Shown here: one piece after another, positions 1-8,753 of the stretch
How the letters are laid out: every line of letters starts with the position of its first letter
How positions within the stretch are numbered: the first letter of the stretch is position 1
DNA from: Siansivirga zeaxanthinifaciens CC-SAMT-1
GTDB taxonomy: Bacteria; Bacteroidota; Bacteroidia; Flavobacteriales; Flavobacteriaceae
Length of the DNA: 64,000 nucleotides
Assembly (NCBI RefSeq): GCF_000941055.1
Contig: NZ_CP007202.1
Location: forward strand, 1,608,001 to 1,672,000
Direction: 5' to 3'
Translations under genes and position numbers: made by a program
Notes under the pieces: generated by a model
What the model was told of the DNA's origin: nothing
The model's input: only the letters and a program-made list of their open reading frames with translations
The model's database searches: none

Positions 1-507
1 AAGCGTAGATATCTGCGTGAATTGTACGTTGATCGTGTTGCTAAAATTCGTGAAACGATGCCTCATGCTTGTATAGGTGTTGATGTTATTGTGGGTTTTC
101 CTGGAGAAACTGAAGTTCATTTTTTAGAAACTTATAATTTTCTAGCAGATTTAGATATATCTTATTTGCATGTTTTTACCTATTCTGAAAGAGATAATAC
201 AGAAGCTGCCGAAATGGACGGGGTAGTACCTAATAAAGTAAGAAGCAAACGAAGCAAAATGCTTCGCGGGTTGTCTGTTAAAAAAAGACGCGCTTTTTAT
301 GAAAGTCAACTAGGTACAGAACGTGTTGTTCTTTTTGAAAGTGAAAATAAAGAAGGTTATATTCACGGTTTTACCGAAAATTATGTTAAAGTAAAAACAA
401 CTTGGAATCCCGAACTCGTTAATACACTTCATCATGTTGAACTAACCAAAATAGATGATGATGGCTTGGTAAGATTTGACTTTATAAAAGAGTTCGCAGG
501 AATGTAA
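1..507 (+). CDS. mtaB: tRNA t6A37 methylthiotransferase MtaB, C-terminal part (cut by window edge)
   Basis: Radical-SAM methylthiotransferase that would convert t6A37 to ms2t6A37 in tRNAs. Only the last 168 or so codons are present; frame 1 is open from base 1, so the start and the CxxxCxxC iron-sulfur motif lie outside the window. Visible are the radical-SAM barrel segment with DVIVGFPGET, the YSERDNTEAA stretch and the VPNKVRSKR region, which resemble MtaB more than RimO or MiaB, followed by a TRAM-like C-terminal domain of about 65 residues. It ends in a double stop (TAATAA). The choice of MtaB over its paralogues is by motif memory, not by alignment. Confidence 0.85.
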   Translation, partial: KRRYLRELYVDRVAKIRETMPHACIGVDVIVGFPGETEVHFLETYNFLADLDISYLHVFTYSERDNTEAAEMDGVVPNKVRSKRSKMLRGLSVKKRRAFYESQLGTERVVLFESENKEGYIHGFTENYVKVKTTWNPELVNTLHHVELTKIDDDGLVRFDFIKEFAGM

Positions 508-601
508 TAATGTTTATCTGATTTTTATCACACTTTATCAGTTTTATTCTGTAATATCTTATTTATGAAATACCTTTACTACATATAAAGTCCCAATTTG
601 T

Positions 602-1108
602 ATGAACTTAAAGATTTCAATTGTATTTATTTTTCTTTCTTGTTGTTTGTTTTTAGGATGTTCTGGCGATCAATCTAATAACCAGCATATTGGTACTTGG
701 GAATTAGTGTCTTATTCCGTGGGGATTTCTGCCGATTTAAATAACGATAATATAGCAAACGAAAATTTGTTAAAAGAATTTGATTGCGAAAATCTTGAAA
801 CATTGGTGTTTGAAGACGAGGTGGTTTCAAATAATAAATCTTTTAATCCTGAAGTAAAAATAACTCTAGTAAATGCCGAGAATAACGAATACGCTTTTAT
901 TGTAAAATGTGACAATGAAGGCTTTATAGGATTTGCTTCCGATTATTTAAAACAAGGCGATACCATTTCCATTCAAAATAAAGTGTCTATTTTAAAAGAC
1001 AACACTTTAACTAGAGTATTATCTGGAAATATAGAAGTTTATAACGCTGCTGGCACTGAAATTATTGAACGGCGAGACTTGACATTAGTTTACAAAAAAC
1101 AGAAATAA
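602..1108 (+). CDS. lipocalin-like lipoprotein
   Basis: Predicted lipoprotein of 168 residues. The N-terminus has a lysine, a hydrophobic stretch and a lipobox ending LFLGC, with the acceptor cysteine near residue 20. Directly after it comes the start IGTWELVSY, which is typical of small lipocalin-like beta-barrel lipoproteins of Bacteroidota (lipocalin_4/5-type families). The rest is rich in alternating polar and hydrophobic residues as expected for beta strands. It stands alone, downstream of mtaB by 94 bases, and is closed by a strong hairpin terminator. No ligand or partner can be inferred. Confidence 0.75.
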   Translation: MNLKISIVFIFLSCCLFLGCSGDQSNNQHIGTWELVSYSVGISADLNNDNIANENLLKEFDCENLETLVFEDEVVSNNKSFNPEVKITLVNAENNEYAFIVKCDNEGFIGFASDYLKQGDTISIQNKVSILKDNTLTRVLSGNIEVYNAAGTEIIERRDLTLVYKKQK

Positions 1109-1119
1109 AATTGAGGGTT

Positions 1120-1155
1120 AAAAAAAGCAAAAACTAAATAGTTTTTGCTTTTTTT
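1120..1155. terminator. bidirectional intrinsic terminator
   Basis: Inverted repeat with arms of about 16 bases (A7-GCAAAAACT / AGTTTTTGC-T7) around a four-base loop. It lies between two convergent genes, so A-runs and T-runs serve both strands. Confidence 0.85.
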
Positions 1156-1159
1156 AAAG

Positions 1160-1456
1160 TTAAATTCTAACTCCAACCGGTAGCATTCGTTTGTATTTCC
1201 TGTTACTTCTAACAAATTTTGCTATTTCTGGGCTAGTTGGAACAACGCTTAAACCGCGTTCTTCAATGTTTTCAAAAACTAAAGCTAAAAAATCTTTAGA
1301 AAAATCTTCATTATTAATTTCATCAGGAATTACCAGTTTTGTTAAAAAAATCTTTCGCTCCTGTAGCGAATATTCGATTTTGGCTAAATGATCATTAATT
1401 TTTAATTCAAATTGACGTAAAAAGTTATTGTCAATTAATTCTGCAGCATCAGTCAT
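1160..1456 (-). CDS. small GNAT-like (Acetyltransf_CG type) protein with degenerate acetyl-CoA motif
   Basis: 98-residue protein resembling the short GCN5-related family of NATD1/YidJ type. The C-terminal part, RGLSVVPTSPEIAKFVRSN, matches the family's usual GLKVVPxCPFVxxYIxRHPEY block. In ordinary members the strand before the long helix carries an RGxG or GQGI loop for the pyrophosphate of acetyl-CoA; here the corresponding segment reads PDEINNEDFSKDF and has no glycine. It may therefore not bind acetyl-CoA normally. Single gene, convergent with the upstream lipoprotein and sharing its terminator. Family call is from the C-terminal motif only. Confidence 0.6.
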   Translation of the reverse strand: MTDAAELIDNNFLRQFELKINDHLAKIEYSLQERKIFLTKLVIPDEINNEDFSKDFLALVFENIEERGLSVVPTSPEIAKFVRSNRKYKRMLPVGVRI

Positions 1457-1522
1457 GGTATTTTATTTATTTCTGTTGGAAACTAAAAATAGTGAAGTAC
1501 TATTTGTATAACTTTGTTTTTA

Positions 1523-1530
1523 CAAAGATA
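1523..1530 (-). promoter_or_regulatory. -7 promoter element for the GNAT-like gene
   Basis: TATCTTTG on the minus strand fits the Bacteroidota -7 consensus TAnnTTTG, about 67 bases before the start codon. A plus-strand TAACTTTG (1509-1516) faces it; the CTTTG and CAAAG form a small inverted repeat. No clear -33 box on either strand. Confidence 0.45.
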
Positions 1531-1618
1531 CAAAAAATAATTATTTAGAACAGGTTTGTGTTACATAATAGCCTTAATAATAATTAATTAGAATCAATTT
1601 TAATTGTAAAACAGTATC

Positions 1619-2284
1619 ATGCCCGATAATTTAATCCATGTATATTTTATGCCTGGCATGGCAGCCAGTTCTAAAATTTTTGAATATATAAAGTTACCCG
1701 AAAATCAATTTAAAATTCATCTTTTAGATTGGATTTTACCCCATACAAACGAAACTATCGAGCATTATGCATTGCGAATGTCATCAAAAATAACTCATGA
1801 AAATCCGGTTTTAATTGGCGTGTCTTTTGGTGGGGTATTAGTGCAGGAAATAAGTAAGCTAATAACTACTAGAAAAACGATTATTGTTTCTAGTGTAAAA
1901 TCGTTTAAGGAAATTCCAACGCATATGGTTTTGGCAAAAACGACAAAGGCCTACAAATTATTGCCAATACAGTTAGCAAGTAATATAGACGTTCTTTCAA
2001 AATACGCGTTTGGAGATTTAATAAAAAAACGATTAGAATTGTACAAAAAATATCTAACCATGAGCGATGCCAGGTACTTAACATGGGCCATAGAAAAAAT
2101 GCTATATTGGGCACAAGAAATTCCTCCTAAAAATATTATTCATATCCATGGAGATAATGATTCTGTTTTTCCAATTAAGAACATAAATAATTGTATCATT
2201 GTTCCCGGAGGAACCCATAGCATGATAATAAATAAGTGCAGATGGTTTAACGAAAATTTACCAATTTTAATTTTAAAGAATTAA
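1619..2284 (+). CDS. alpha/beta hydrolase
   Basis: 221-residue cytoplasmic alpha/beta-hydrolase. The nucleophile elbow GVSFGG places the catalytic serine at residue 69; HGDNDSVFP provides the likely acid region, and GGTHSM gives the histidine at residue 200. An oxyanion-type segment FMPGMAASSKIF is near the N-terminus. The length is typical of small single-domain esterases with a short lid. It is followed after 35 bases by a lytic transglycosylase and may be co-transcribed with it and the cardiolipin synthase. Substrate unknown. Confidence 0.8.
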   Translation: MPDNLIHVYFMPGMAASSKIFEYIKLPENQFKIHLLDWILPHTNETIEHYALRMSSKITHENPVLIGVSFGGVLVQEISKLITTRKTIIVSSVKSFKEIPTHMVLAKTTKAYKLLPIQLASNIDVLSKYAFGDLIKKRLELYKKYLTMSDARYLTWAIEKMLYWAQEIPPKNIIHIHGDNDSVFPIKNINNCIIVPGGTHSMIINKCRWFNENLPILILKN

Positions 2285-2319
2285 ACAAAATATATACCTT
2301 TAAATAAAACTTTTTAAAA

Positions 2320-3249
2320 ATGAAGATAGTACAAAAAGCATTGGCGTTTGTGGGATTATTAAGTTTGTGTGCTCTGTTTATTTACGCATTGCAAGATGCC
2401 CCAACCGATGAAAATTTCGAAAGAAAATTAATAAACGATTATAATGTTTATGCGATTCAAGTTCCTAGTGATTTGAATTTTGCCGGCGAACCTATGCCTC
2501 TAAAAAATCCGGATATTTTAGAGCGTATGGATAGAGAATTATTGGTTAATACCTATTGGCAGTCTAACGGATTGCTTATGTTTAAAAGGGCTAAGAAATA
2601 TTTTCCAATAATAGAACCTATATTGAAAAAACATGGTATTCCAGACGATTTTAAATATTTGGCTGTTATTGAAAGCGGATTAACAAATGCGGTTTCTCCG
2701 GCGGGAGCGAGAGGCGTATGGCAAATTATGCCTGCAACAGCTAGAGAAAATGGATTGGAAGTTAACGATAATGTAGATGAACGATACAACCTGGAGAAAT
2801 CGACAGAAATTGCTTGCAAATACCTTTTGAAATCTAAAGAAAACTTAGGTTCTTGGACCTTAGCTGCTGCTGCATATAATGCAGGTAACGCAGGAATTTC
2901 AAGCCGTTTAAAAGAACAAAACGTTACGAGCTACTACGATTTATTATTGGGTGAAGAAACAGGACGTTATATATTTAGAATTGTTGCTTTAAAAGAAATA
3001 TTAAAAAACCCAACGAAATACGGTTTTAATTTTAGAGAGAAAGATTTATATAGTAATATTCCAACATACAAAGTAGAAGTCGATACGTCGGTTTCAGATT
3101 TTACCAAGTTTGCCGAAAATTTTGGTATTAACTATAAAATTTTAAAAATTCATAACCCTTGGTTAAGAGAATCTAAACTTAATAATAAGTCTAGAAAACA
3201 ATATTTAATTGATATTCCAAAAGAAGGTTACTATTTTAAAACACCTTAA
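2320..3249 (+). CDS. lytic transglycosylase (SLT domain, MltD-like)
   Basis: 309-residue peptidoglycan-cleaving enzyme. An N-terminal hydrophobic segment (about residues 5-24) serves as signal or anchor. The goose-lysozyme-like SLT domain follows: catalytic glutamate 118 in VIESGL, then GARGVWQIMPATA, and AAAAYNAGN. The C-terminal 50 residues (YKVEVDTSVSDFTKFAENF and onwards) look like a divergent LysM-type glycan-binding repeat. The stop overlaps the start of the next gene (TAATG), so translation with the cardiolipin synthase is coupled. Such enzymes remodel the wall in the periplasm. Confidence 0.85.
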   Translation: MKIVQKALAFVGLLSLCALFIYALQDAPTDENFERKLINDYNVYAIQVPSDLNFAGEPMPLKNPDILERMDRELLVNTYWQSNGLLMFKRAKKYFPIIEPILKKHGIPDDFKYLAVIESGLTNAVSPAGARGVWQIMPATARENGLEVNDNVDERYNLEKSTEIACKYLLKSKENLGSWTLAAAAYNAGNAGISSRLKEQNVTSYYDLLLGEETGRYIFRIVALKEILKNPTKYGFNFREKDLYSNIPTYKVEVDTSVSDFTKFAENFGINYKILKIHNPWLRESKLNNKSRKQYLIDIPKEGYYFKTP

Positions 3250-4703
3250 TGATTGAATTTCTAAAAGAATATTTCTGGACGATCCTATTACTCGTTAATT
3301 ATATTATTGGCTTTTCAGCAGCAATAACCATTCTTTTAAAAAACATTAACCCAACCAAAACATTAACTTATGTTATTGTTTTGGTTTTTTTTCCTTTTTT
3401 AGGAATTATTGTTTATTATCTTTTTGGACAAGAATACAGAAAAAATAAAATATTTAGTAGAAAACGCATTCTTAATGAGGTTATCGTAAAAGAAATTAAT
3501 GATAACCTAGAACTCAACCAAACCGACCTTAATAAAATTAATGCCGATTTAAACGATAAAATTAAGCTTGTTAAGTTGTTGCACAACAATGGCAAGTCTA
3601 AATTAACACTCAATAATGAGGTTAAACTTTTCGTTAATGGCAATGATAAATTTGAGTTACTCTTAAAAGATTTAGAATCGGCTCAAAATTTTATTCACCT
3701 AGAATATTATATTATAAAAGATGATACTATTGGTAATAAATTAATTAAAATCCTTTGCGATAAAGCAAAGGCAGGAGTAAACGTTAGATTAAGTGTCGAT
3801 GGCGTTGGTAGTGAATTATCGGCTAAAGCAATACAAACATTAAAGGCTTCAGGTGTTGAAATTTATAAATTCATGCCTGTATTTTTCCCAAAGTTTACAG
3901 GTAAGATGAATTACAGAGACCATCGTAAAATTGCTATTATCGATGGTTTAATTGGCTATGTTGGCGGCATGAATATTTCCGATGAATATTTAAATTATAA
4001 AAACGACAAACAATTTTGGAGAGATACCCACTTAAGAATTGTTGGAGATGCCGTTGCGATGCTTCAAATTCATTTTTTAACAACTTGGGATTTTGTTTCC
4101 AATAATAAAACAAAAATTCAATCTAATTTTTTTCCTGAAAGTAAAACATCAAAAAACACAAAGCTTCAAATAGCAGCTAGCGGTCCCGACACCGATTGGG
4201 CTTGTATTAAGCAGGCTTTAATTATGGCTATCAACACAGCTACAGAATATATTTATATAACCACCCCTTATTTTATTCCGAGTCCAGAAATAATCACGGC
4301 TTTACAAATAGCAGAAAAAAGTGGTGTTGATGTTAGAATTTTAATACCAGAAAAATCAGATTCCTGGATTGCTAAACATGCTACAGACTCTTATTTACAA
4401 ACTTGTTTAGAGTCTAATATTAAAATATATTTATATACTAAAGGATTTATTCATTCTAAAACACAGGTATTAGACGATGCGGTAAGCTCAATTGGAACTG
4501 CTAATCTGGATTATAGAAGTTTAAATATTAATTTTGAAATTAACGCTTTTGTTTATTGTACAGAATTTAGTAAATCTCTAAAAGCGCAGTTTTTAGAAGA
4601 TTTAAAAACCAGCAAACAAATTACTTTAGAAGGATGGCATAAGCGATCTAAAAGTAAAAAACTAAAAGAGTCTTTCTGTCGCTTGTGGGCGCCTTTACTT
4701 TAA
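3249..4703 (+). CDS. cls: cardiolipin synthase
   Basis: 484-residue membrane enzyme of the phospholipase D superfamily that condenses two phosphatidylglycerols to cardiolipin. Two N-terminal hydrophobic segments (about 8-30 and 38-60) anchor it. Two HKD motifs are visible: DHRKIAIIDG in the first half and HSKTQVLDD in the second, each followed by the conserved GxxN-type segments GGMNISDEY and GTANLDYRS. Length agrees with the bacterial ClsA type. Start overlaps the stop of the lytic transglycosylase by one base. Confidence 0.92.
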   Translation: MIEFLKEYFWTILLLVNYIIGFSAAITILLKNINPTKTLTYVIVLVFFPFLGIIVYYLFGQEYRKNKIFSRKRILNEVIVKEINDNLELNQTDLNKINADLNDKIKLVKLLHNNGKSKLTLNNEVKLFVNGNDKFELLLKDLESAQNFIHLEYYIIKDDTIGNKLIKILCDKAKAGVNVRLSVDGVGSELSAKAIQTLKASGVEIYKFMPVFFPKFTGKMNYRDHRKIAIIDGLIGYVGGMNISDEYLNYKNDKQFWRDTHLRIVGDAVAMLQIHFLTTWDFVSNNKTKIQSNFFPESKTSKNTKLQIAASGPDTDWACIKQALIMAINTATEYIYITTPYFIPSPEIITALQIAEKSGVDVRILIPEKSDSWIAKHATDSYLQTCLESNIKIYLYTKGFIHSKTQVLDDAVSSIGTANLDYRSLNINFEINAFVYCTEFSKSLKAQFLEDLKTSKQITLEGWHKRSKSKKLKESFCRLWAPLL

Positions 4704-4710
4704 AGTTTAA

Positions 4711-5286
4711 TTAACTTCTTCGTTTTTGTTGTCTTAAAGAACCTCCAGCGCCAAAATGTTGATTTGGCATTTGAGCACGCTTCATATTTTCTTTCATCAT
4801 TTTTATTTGCTCGGTAAGCATGCCTTGTTTATCTAGTTTTTGTGCTTCGGCTAATAATTTTTGTGCTTCCTGCTTTCTGCGTTTAGAAAAAGCAATACCC
4901 GATAAATTTAGTTTGGCCATCGCTAAATCATGATCCATAGATAAGCCTAAAGAAACAGCTTTCTTAAAATACTTCTCAGCATCATTCATGTTGGTTTGCG
5001 AAACCATTAAACCATGTAAATAATTGTAATATCCTTGTTGTTTAGTAACTAAAGCTGCTTCTGGGTTTTTAATTTTATCTAACCATTTTTTGGCGCCCTC
5101 AAAATCTTGTTTGCGTAGTCTTAAAAATGCTAAAAGAATAAATTCATTTTTAAAATATAGAAAAACAAATACAAGAGACAGTAGTATTAGCATGATACCG
5201 TTTCCAATGTTACCTTCTATAAATTGATAAATAGCATAACTAAAAATAGCAACAGCAATAACAAGTTTTATAATTTTATTGTACAT
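4711..5286 (-). CDS. membrane protein with TPR-like repeats
   Basis: 191 residues from the chosen ATG at 5286; an upstream in-frame ATG at 5349 would add a basic, non-conserved-looking 21-residue leader. Two closely spaced hydrophobic segments (about 5-22 and 29-48) form a hairpin in the membrane, followed by a soluble helical part with TPR-like repeats (QGYYNYLHGLM, DAEKYFKKAVSLG, AMAKLNLSGIAF, EAQKLLAEAQKL). The C-terminus is Gly/Gln/Arg rich. The arrangement suggests an inner-membrane scaffold. It is convergent with cls. Function unknown; homologues are usually called hypothetical in Flavobacteriia. Confidence 0.7.
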   Translation of the reverse strand: MYNKIIKLVIAVAIFSYAIYQFIEGNIGNGIMLILLSLVFVFLYFKNEFILLAFLRLRKQDFEGAKKWLDKIKNPEAALVTKQQGYYNYLHGLMVSQTNMNDAEKYFKKAVSLGLSMDHDLAMAKLNLSGIAFSKRRKQEAQKLLAEAQKLDKQGMLTEQIKMMKENMKRAQMPNQHFGAGGSLRQQKRRS

Positions 5287-5479
5287 TTTATTTAGTTTGA
5301 AATGATGGTTTAGACGTTTTTTTAAGGTCCTTAATATATTAGTATGCAAATAAACTAAAATTTTATCAAAATTTAGACTACAATTTTCACAAAAGAATGC
5401 ATGTTAATATTAATTAAATTAAGGATTACAAGAGGCGGTAAAAGCCAAAAAAAATATTTTAAATATTTTTAAAATAACA

Positions 5480-5510
5480 TTTGTGAAAGTGAAAAGTCTT
5501 TGTATATTTG
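5480..5510 (+). promoter_or_regulatory. rpmH promoter
   Basis: TTTG at 5480-5483, a 19-base spacer, then TATATTTG at 5503-5510. This is a full match to the Bacteroidota sigma factor consensus (TTTG / TAnnTTTG). The predicted leader before rpmH is about 65 bases. Confidence 0.8.
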
Positions 5511-5582
5511 CGCTCAGTTTTGGAGTAAGCTAAAACAATTAAAGATATTAAGTACAATTCAGATTTTTAAAGATACAAGATA

Positions 5583-5744
5583 ATGAGTAAAAGAACATTT
5601 CAGCCGTCAAAAAGAAAGAGAAGAAATAAGCATGGCTTCAGAGAAAGAATGGCTTCTGCTAATGGAAGAAAAGTACTTGCTCGTAGAAGAGCTAAGGGTA
5701 GAAAGAAATTGTCTGTATCATCTGAATCTAGACATAAAAAATAA
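5583..5744 (+). CDS. rpmH: 50S ribosomal protein bL34
   Basis: 53-codon gene, read by hand from the sequence. The protein begins [13 protein letters not shown] and continues [25 protein letters not shown], the unmistakable bL34 signature, with a short [13 protein letters not shown] tail typical of Bacteroidota. bL34 is a small basic protein of the large ribosomal subunit. It has its own strong promoter upstream and its own terminator downstream. The usual neighbours of rpmH in other phyla (rnpA, dnaA) are absent here; yidD lies about 40 kb away in this window. Confidence 0.97.
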   Translation: MSKRTFQPSKRKRRNKHGFRERMASANGRKVLARRRAKGRKKLSVSSESRHKK

Positions 5745-5767
5745 TGATTAACAATTGTTGATAAATA

Positions 5768-5798
5768 AAGGTGTTACTTAAGTGTAACGCCTTTTTTT
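5768..5798 (+). terminator. intrinsic terminator of rpmH
   Basis: Hairpin AAGGTGTTAC / GTAACGCCTT with one G-U pair, followed by a run of seven T. Confidence 0.85.
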
Positions 5799-5813
5799 AT
5801 ATCTACTTATCAC

Positions 5814-5821
5814 TATTTTTG
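5814..5821 (+). promoter_or_regulatory. -7 element of the carB promoter
   Basis: TATTTTTG fits TAnnTTTG, 34 bases before the carB ATG. No obvious TTG at the -33 position. Confidence 0.55.
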
Positions 5822-5855
5822 TAACATATTATAATTCAACATATAAACAGTAAAA

Positions 5856-8708
5856 ATGCCTAAAAATTCAAAACTTAAATCTATACTAATTATTGGCTCA
5901 GGACCTATTGTTATAGGACAAGCATGTGAATTTGATTATTCTGGAACACAAGCGTTACGTTCGTTAAGAGAAGACGGTATTGAAACAATACTAATTAATT
6001 CAAATCCAGCAACAATCATGACCGATCCATCTATGGCCGATCATGTGTACTTACTTCCTTTAACAACAAAATCAATTGTTAAGATATTAAAAGAACATCC
6101 ACAAATTGATGCCGTTTTACCAACTATGGGTGGTCAAACAGCATTGAATTTATGTATGGAAGCCGATGAAAAAGGTATTTGGAAAGATTTTAATGTTGAT
6201 ATTATAGGTGTTAACATAGATGCCATTAATATTACAGAAGACAGAGAACAGTTTAGAGAATTAATGCTAAAAATAGGAATTCCTATGGCACCTCAAGCAA
6301 CTGCAACGTCTTATTTAAAAGGTAAAGAAATTGCTCAGGAATTTGGTTTCCCTTTAATTATTAGAGCGTCGTTTACTTTAGGTGGAGCAGGCGCCTCTTT
6401 TGTATATAGAGAAGAAGATTTTGATGAATTATTAACGCGTGGTTTAGAGATTTCTCCTATCCACGAGGTAATGATTGATAAGGCACTTATTGGTTGGAAA
6501 GAGTATGAGTTAGAGTTGCTTAGAGATTCTAACGATAACGTTGTTATTATTTGTTCTATTGAAAACATGGATCCAATTGGAATTCATACAGGAGATTCTA
6601 TTACAGTAGCCCCTGCCATGACTTTAAGCGATAGAACGTACCAAAAAATGCGTGATATGGCGATCCATATGATGCGTAATATTGGTGATTTTGCCGGCGG
6701 TTGTAACGTTCAGTTTGCTGTATCTCCAGATGAAAATGAAGATATTATTGCAATTGAAATCAACCCTCGTGTGTCACGTTCATCTGCTTTAGCAAGTAAA
6801 GCAACTGGGTATCCAATTGCTAAAATTGCTGCCAAATTAGCACTTGGTTATCATTTAGATGAATTACAAAACCAAATTACTAAATCTACTTCGGCTTTAT
6901 TCGAGCCAACTTTAGATTATGTAATCGTTAAAATACCACGTTGGAACTTTGATAAGTTTGAAGGTTCAGATAGAACATTAGGACTTCAAATGAAATCTGT
7001 AGGCGAGGTTATGGGTATTGGACGCTCATTCCAGGAAGCTCTTCATAAAGCCACACAATCTTTAGAGATTAAACGTAATGGTTTAGGTGCCGATGGTAAA
7101 GAAAACAAAGATTACAATCAAATTATAGAAAAATTAACCTACGCTTCTTGGGATCGTGTATTTATTATTTACGATGCCATAGCAATGGGTATTCCTTTAA
7201 GTAGAATTCATGAAATCACTAAAATAGATATGTGGTTCTTGAAACAATATGAAGAATTGTTTTTACTTCAAAAGGAAATATCTACGTATACCATAGATAC
7301 CATTCAAAAAGATTTGTTGCTTGAAGCAAAACAAAAAGGATATGGCGACAGACAAATAGCGCACATGTTGGGTTGTTTGGAAAGTCAGGTTTACAGCAAA
7401 CGTGAAGAGTACGGCGTAAATCGTGTATACAAATTAGTTGATACCTGTGCTGCCGAGTTTAAAGCAAAAACACCATATTATTATTCTACGTTTGAAAGTG
7501 ATATGGAAACTGCCGATGGCAATCGTTATGCCGATAATGAAAGCATTGTTTCCGATAAAAAGAAAGTTATTGTTTTAGGATCTGGACCAAACCGAATTGG
7601 TCAAGGTATCGAATTCGATTACTGTTGTGTTCATGGGGTACTTGCAGCTGCTGAAGCTGGCTATGAAACCATCATGATTAACTGTAATCCAGAAACCGTA
7701 TCTACCGATTTTGATACTGCCGATAAATTATATTTCGAGCCAGTATTCTGGGAACATATTTACGACATTATCAAGCATGAAAAACCAGAAGGGGTTATTG
7801 TTCAATTAGGTGGACAAACCGCATTAAAACTTGCCGAAAAATTAACTAAATATGGTGTTAAAATTATTGGTACAAGTTATGAATCTTTAGATTTAGCTGA
7901 AGATAGAGGGTTGTTTTCTAACTTATTAAAAGAAAATAATATTCCTTACCCAGAGTTTGATATTGCAACTACAGCCGATGAAGCTGCAGCCATTGCCGAT
8001 AAATTAGATTTCCCAATTCTTGTAAGACCGTCTTATGTACTTGGTGGTCAAGGCATGAAAATTGTTATAAATAAAGAAGATTTAGAAAAGCATGTGGTCG
8101 ATTTATTAAGCCAAATGCCAGGAAATCAATTGCTTTTAGATCATTATTTAGAAGGAGCTATTGAGGCTGAAGCAGATGCTATTTGCGATGGGGAAGATGT
8201 TTACATTATTGGTATCATGGAGCATATAGAGCCTTGTGGTATTCACTCGGGCGATAGTAACTCGATGTTACCTCCATTTAACTTAGGTGAATTTGTAATG
8301 CAACAAATTAAAGATCATACTAAAAAGATTGCATTAGCTCTTAATACCGTAGGTTTAATAAACATTCAGTTTGCTATTAAAGATGATATTGTTTACATCA
8401 TTGAAGCCAATCCAAGAGCTTCAAGAACAGTGCCTTTTATAGCAAAAGCATATGGAGAGCCTTATGTTAATTATGCAACTAAGGTGATGTTAGGCGATAA
8501 GAAAATTAAAGACTTTAATTTTAATCCTAAATTAGAAGGTTTCGCAATTAAACAACCTGTGTTCTCTTTTAATAAGTTTCATAATGTAAATAAGAAACTA
8601 GGTCCTGAAATGAAGAGTACAGGAGAAAGTATCTTATTTATAGATAGTTTAAAAGACGATGAGTTTTACGAACTATATTCTAGAAGAAAAATGTACTTAA
8701 ATAAATAA
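5856..8708 (+). CDS. carB: carbamoyl-phosphate synthase large subunit, short form
   Basis: 950-residue enzyme making carbamoyl phosphate from bicarbonate, ammonia (from CarA) and two ATP, for arginine and pyrimidine synthesis. Two homologous ATP-grasp halves are present: the first starts with IIGSGPIVIGQACEFDYSG, the second near residue 570 with VLGSGPNRIGQGIEFDYC, separated by the helical oligomerisation region. The protein stops at IDSLKDDEFYELYSRRK, so the C-terminal MGS-like allosteric domain of about 120 residues seen in the 1073-residue E. coli enzyme is missing. carA is not adjacent. Own promoter and a shared bidirectional terminator make it monocistronic. Confidence 0.96.
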   Translation: MPKNSKLKSILIIGSGPIVIGQACEFDYSGTQALRSLREDGIETILINSNPATIMTDPSMADHVYLLPLTTKSIVKILKEHPQIDAVLPTMGGQTALNLCMEADEKGIWKDFNVDIIGVNIDAINITEDREQFRELMLKIGIPMAPQATATSYLKGKEIAQEFGFPLIIRASFTLGGAGASFVYREEDFDELLTRGLEISPIHEVMIDKALIGWKEYELELLRDSNDNVVIICSIENMDPIGIHTGDSITVAPAMTLSDRTYQKMRDMAIHMMRNIGDFAGGCNVQFAVSPDENEDIIAIEINPRVSRSSALASKATGYPIAKIAAKLALGYHLDELQNQITKSTSALFEPTLDYVIVKIPRWNFDKFEGSDRTLGLQMKSVGEVMGIGRSFQEALHKATQSLEIKRNGLGADGKENKDYNQIIEKLTYASWDRVFIIYDAIAMGIPLSRIHEITKIDMWFLKQYEELFLLQKEISTYTIDTIQKDLLLEAKQKGYGDRQIAHMLGCLESQVYSKREEYGVNRVYKLVDTCAAEFKAKTPYYYSTFESDMETADGNRYADNESIVSDKKKVIVLGSGPNRIGQGIEFDYCCVHGVLAAAEAGYETIMINCNPETVSTDFDTADKLYFEPVFWEHIYDIIKHEKPEGVIVQLGGQTALKLAEKLTKYGVKIIGTSYESLDLAEDRGLFSNLLKENNIPYPEFDIATTADEAAAIADKLDFPILVRPSYVLGGQGMKIVINKEDLEKHVVDLLSQMPGNQLLLDHYLEGAIEAEADAICDGEDVYIIGIMEHIEPCGIHSGDSNSMLPPFNLGEFVMQQIKDHTKKIALALNTVGLINIQFAIKDDIVYIIEANPRASRTVPFIAKAYGEPYVNYATKVMLGDKKIKDFNFNPKLEGFAIKQPVFSFNKFHNVNKKLGPEMKSTGESILFIDSLKDDEFYELYSRRKMYLNK

Positions 8709-8718
8709 GTATAAAATA

Positions 8719-8747
8719 AAAAAAGCCGCTATTTAGCGGCTTTTTTA
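8719..8747. terminator. bidirectional intrinsic terminator
   Basis: Stem AAGCCGCTA / TAGCGGCTT flanked by A-run and T-run, between convergent carB and the thioesterase gene. Confidence 0.88.
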
Positions 8748-8753
8748 TTTTTA

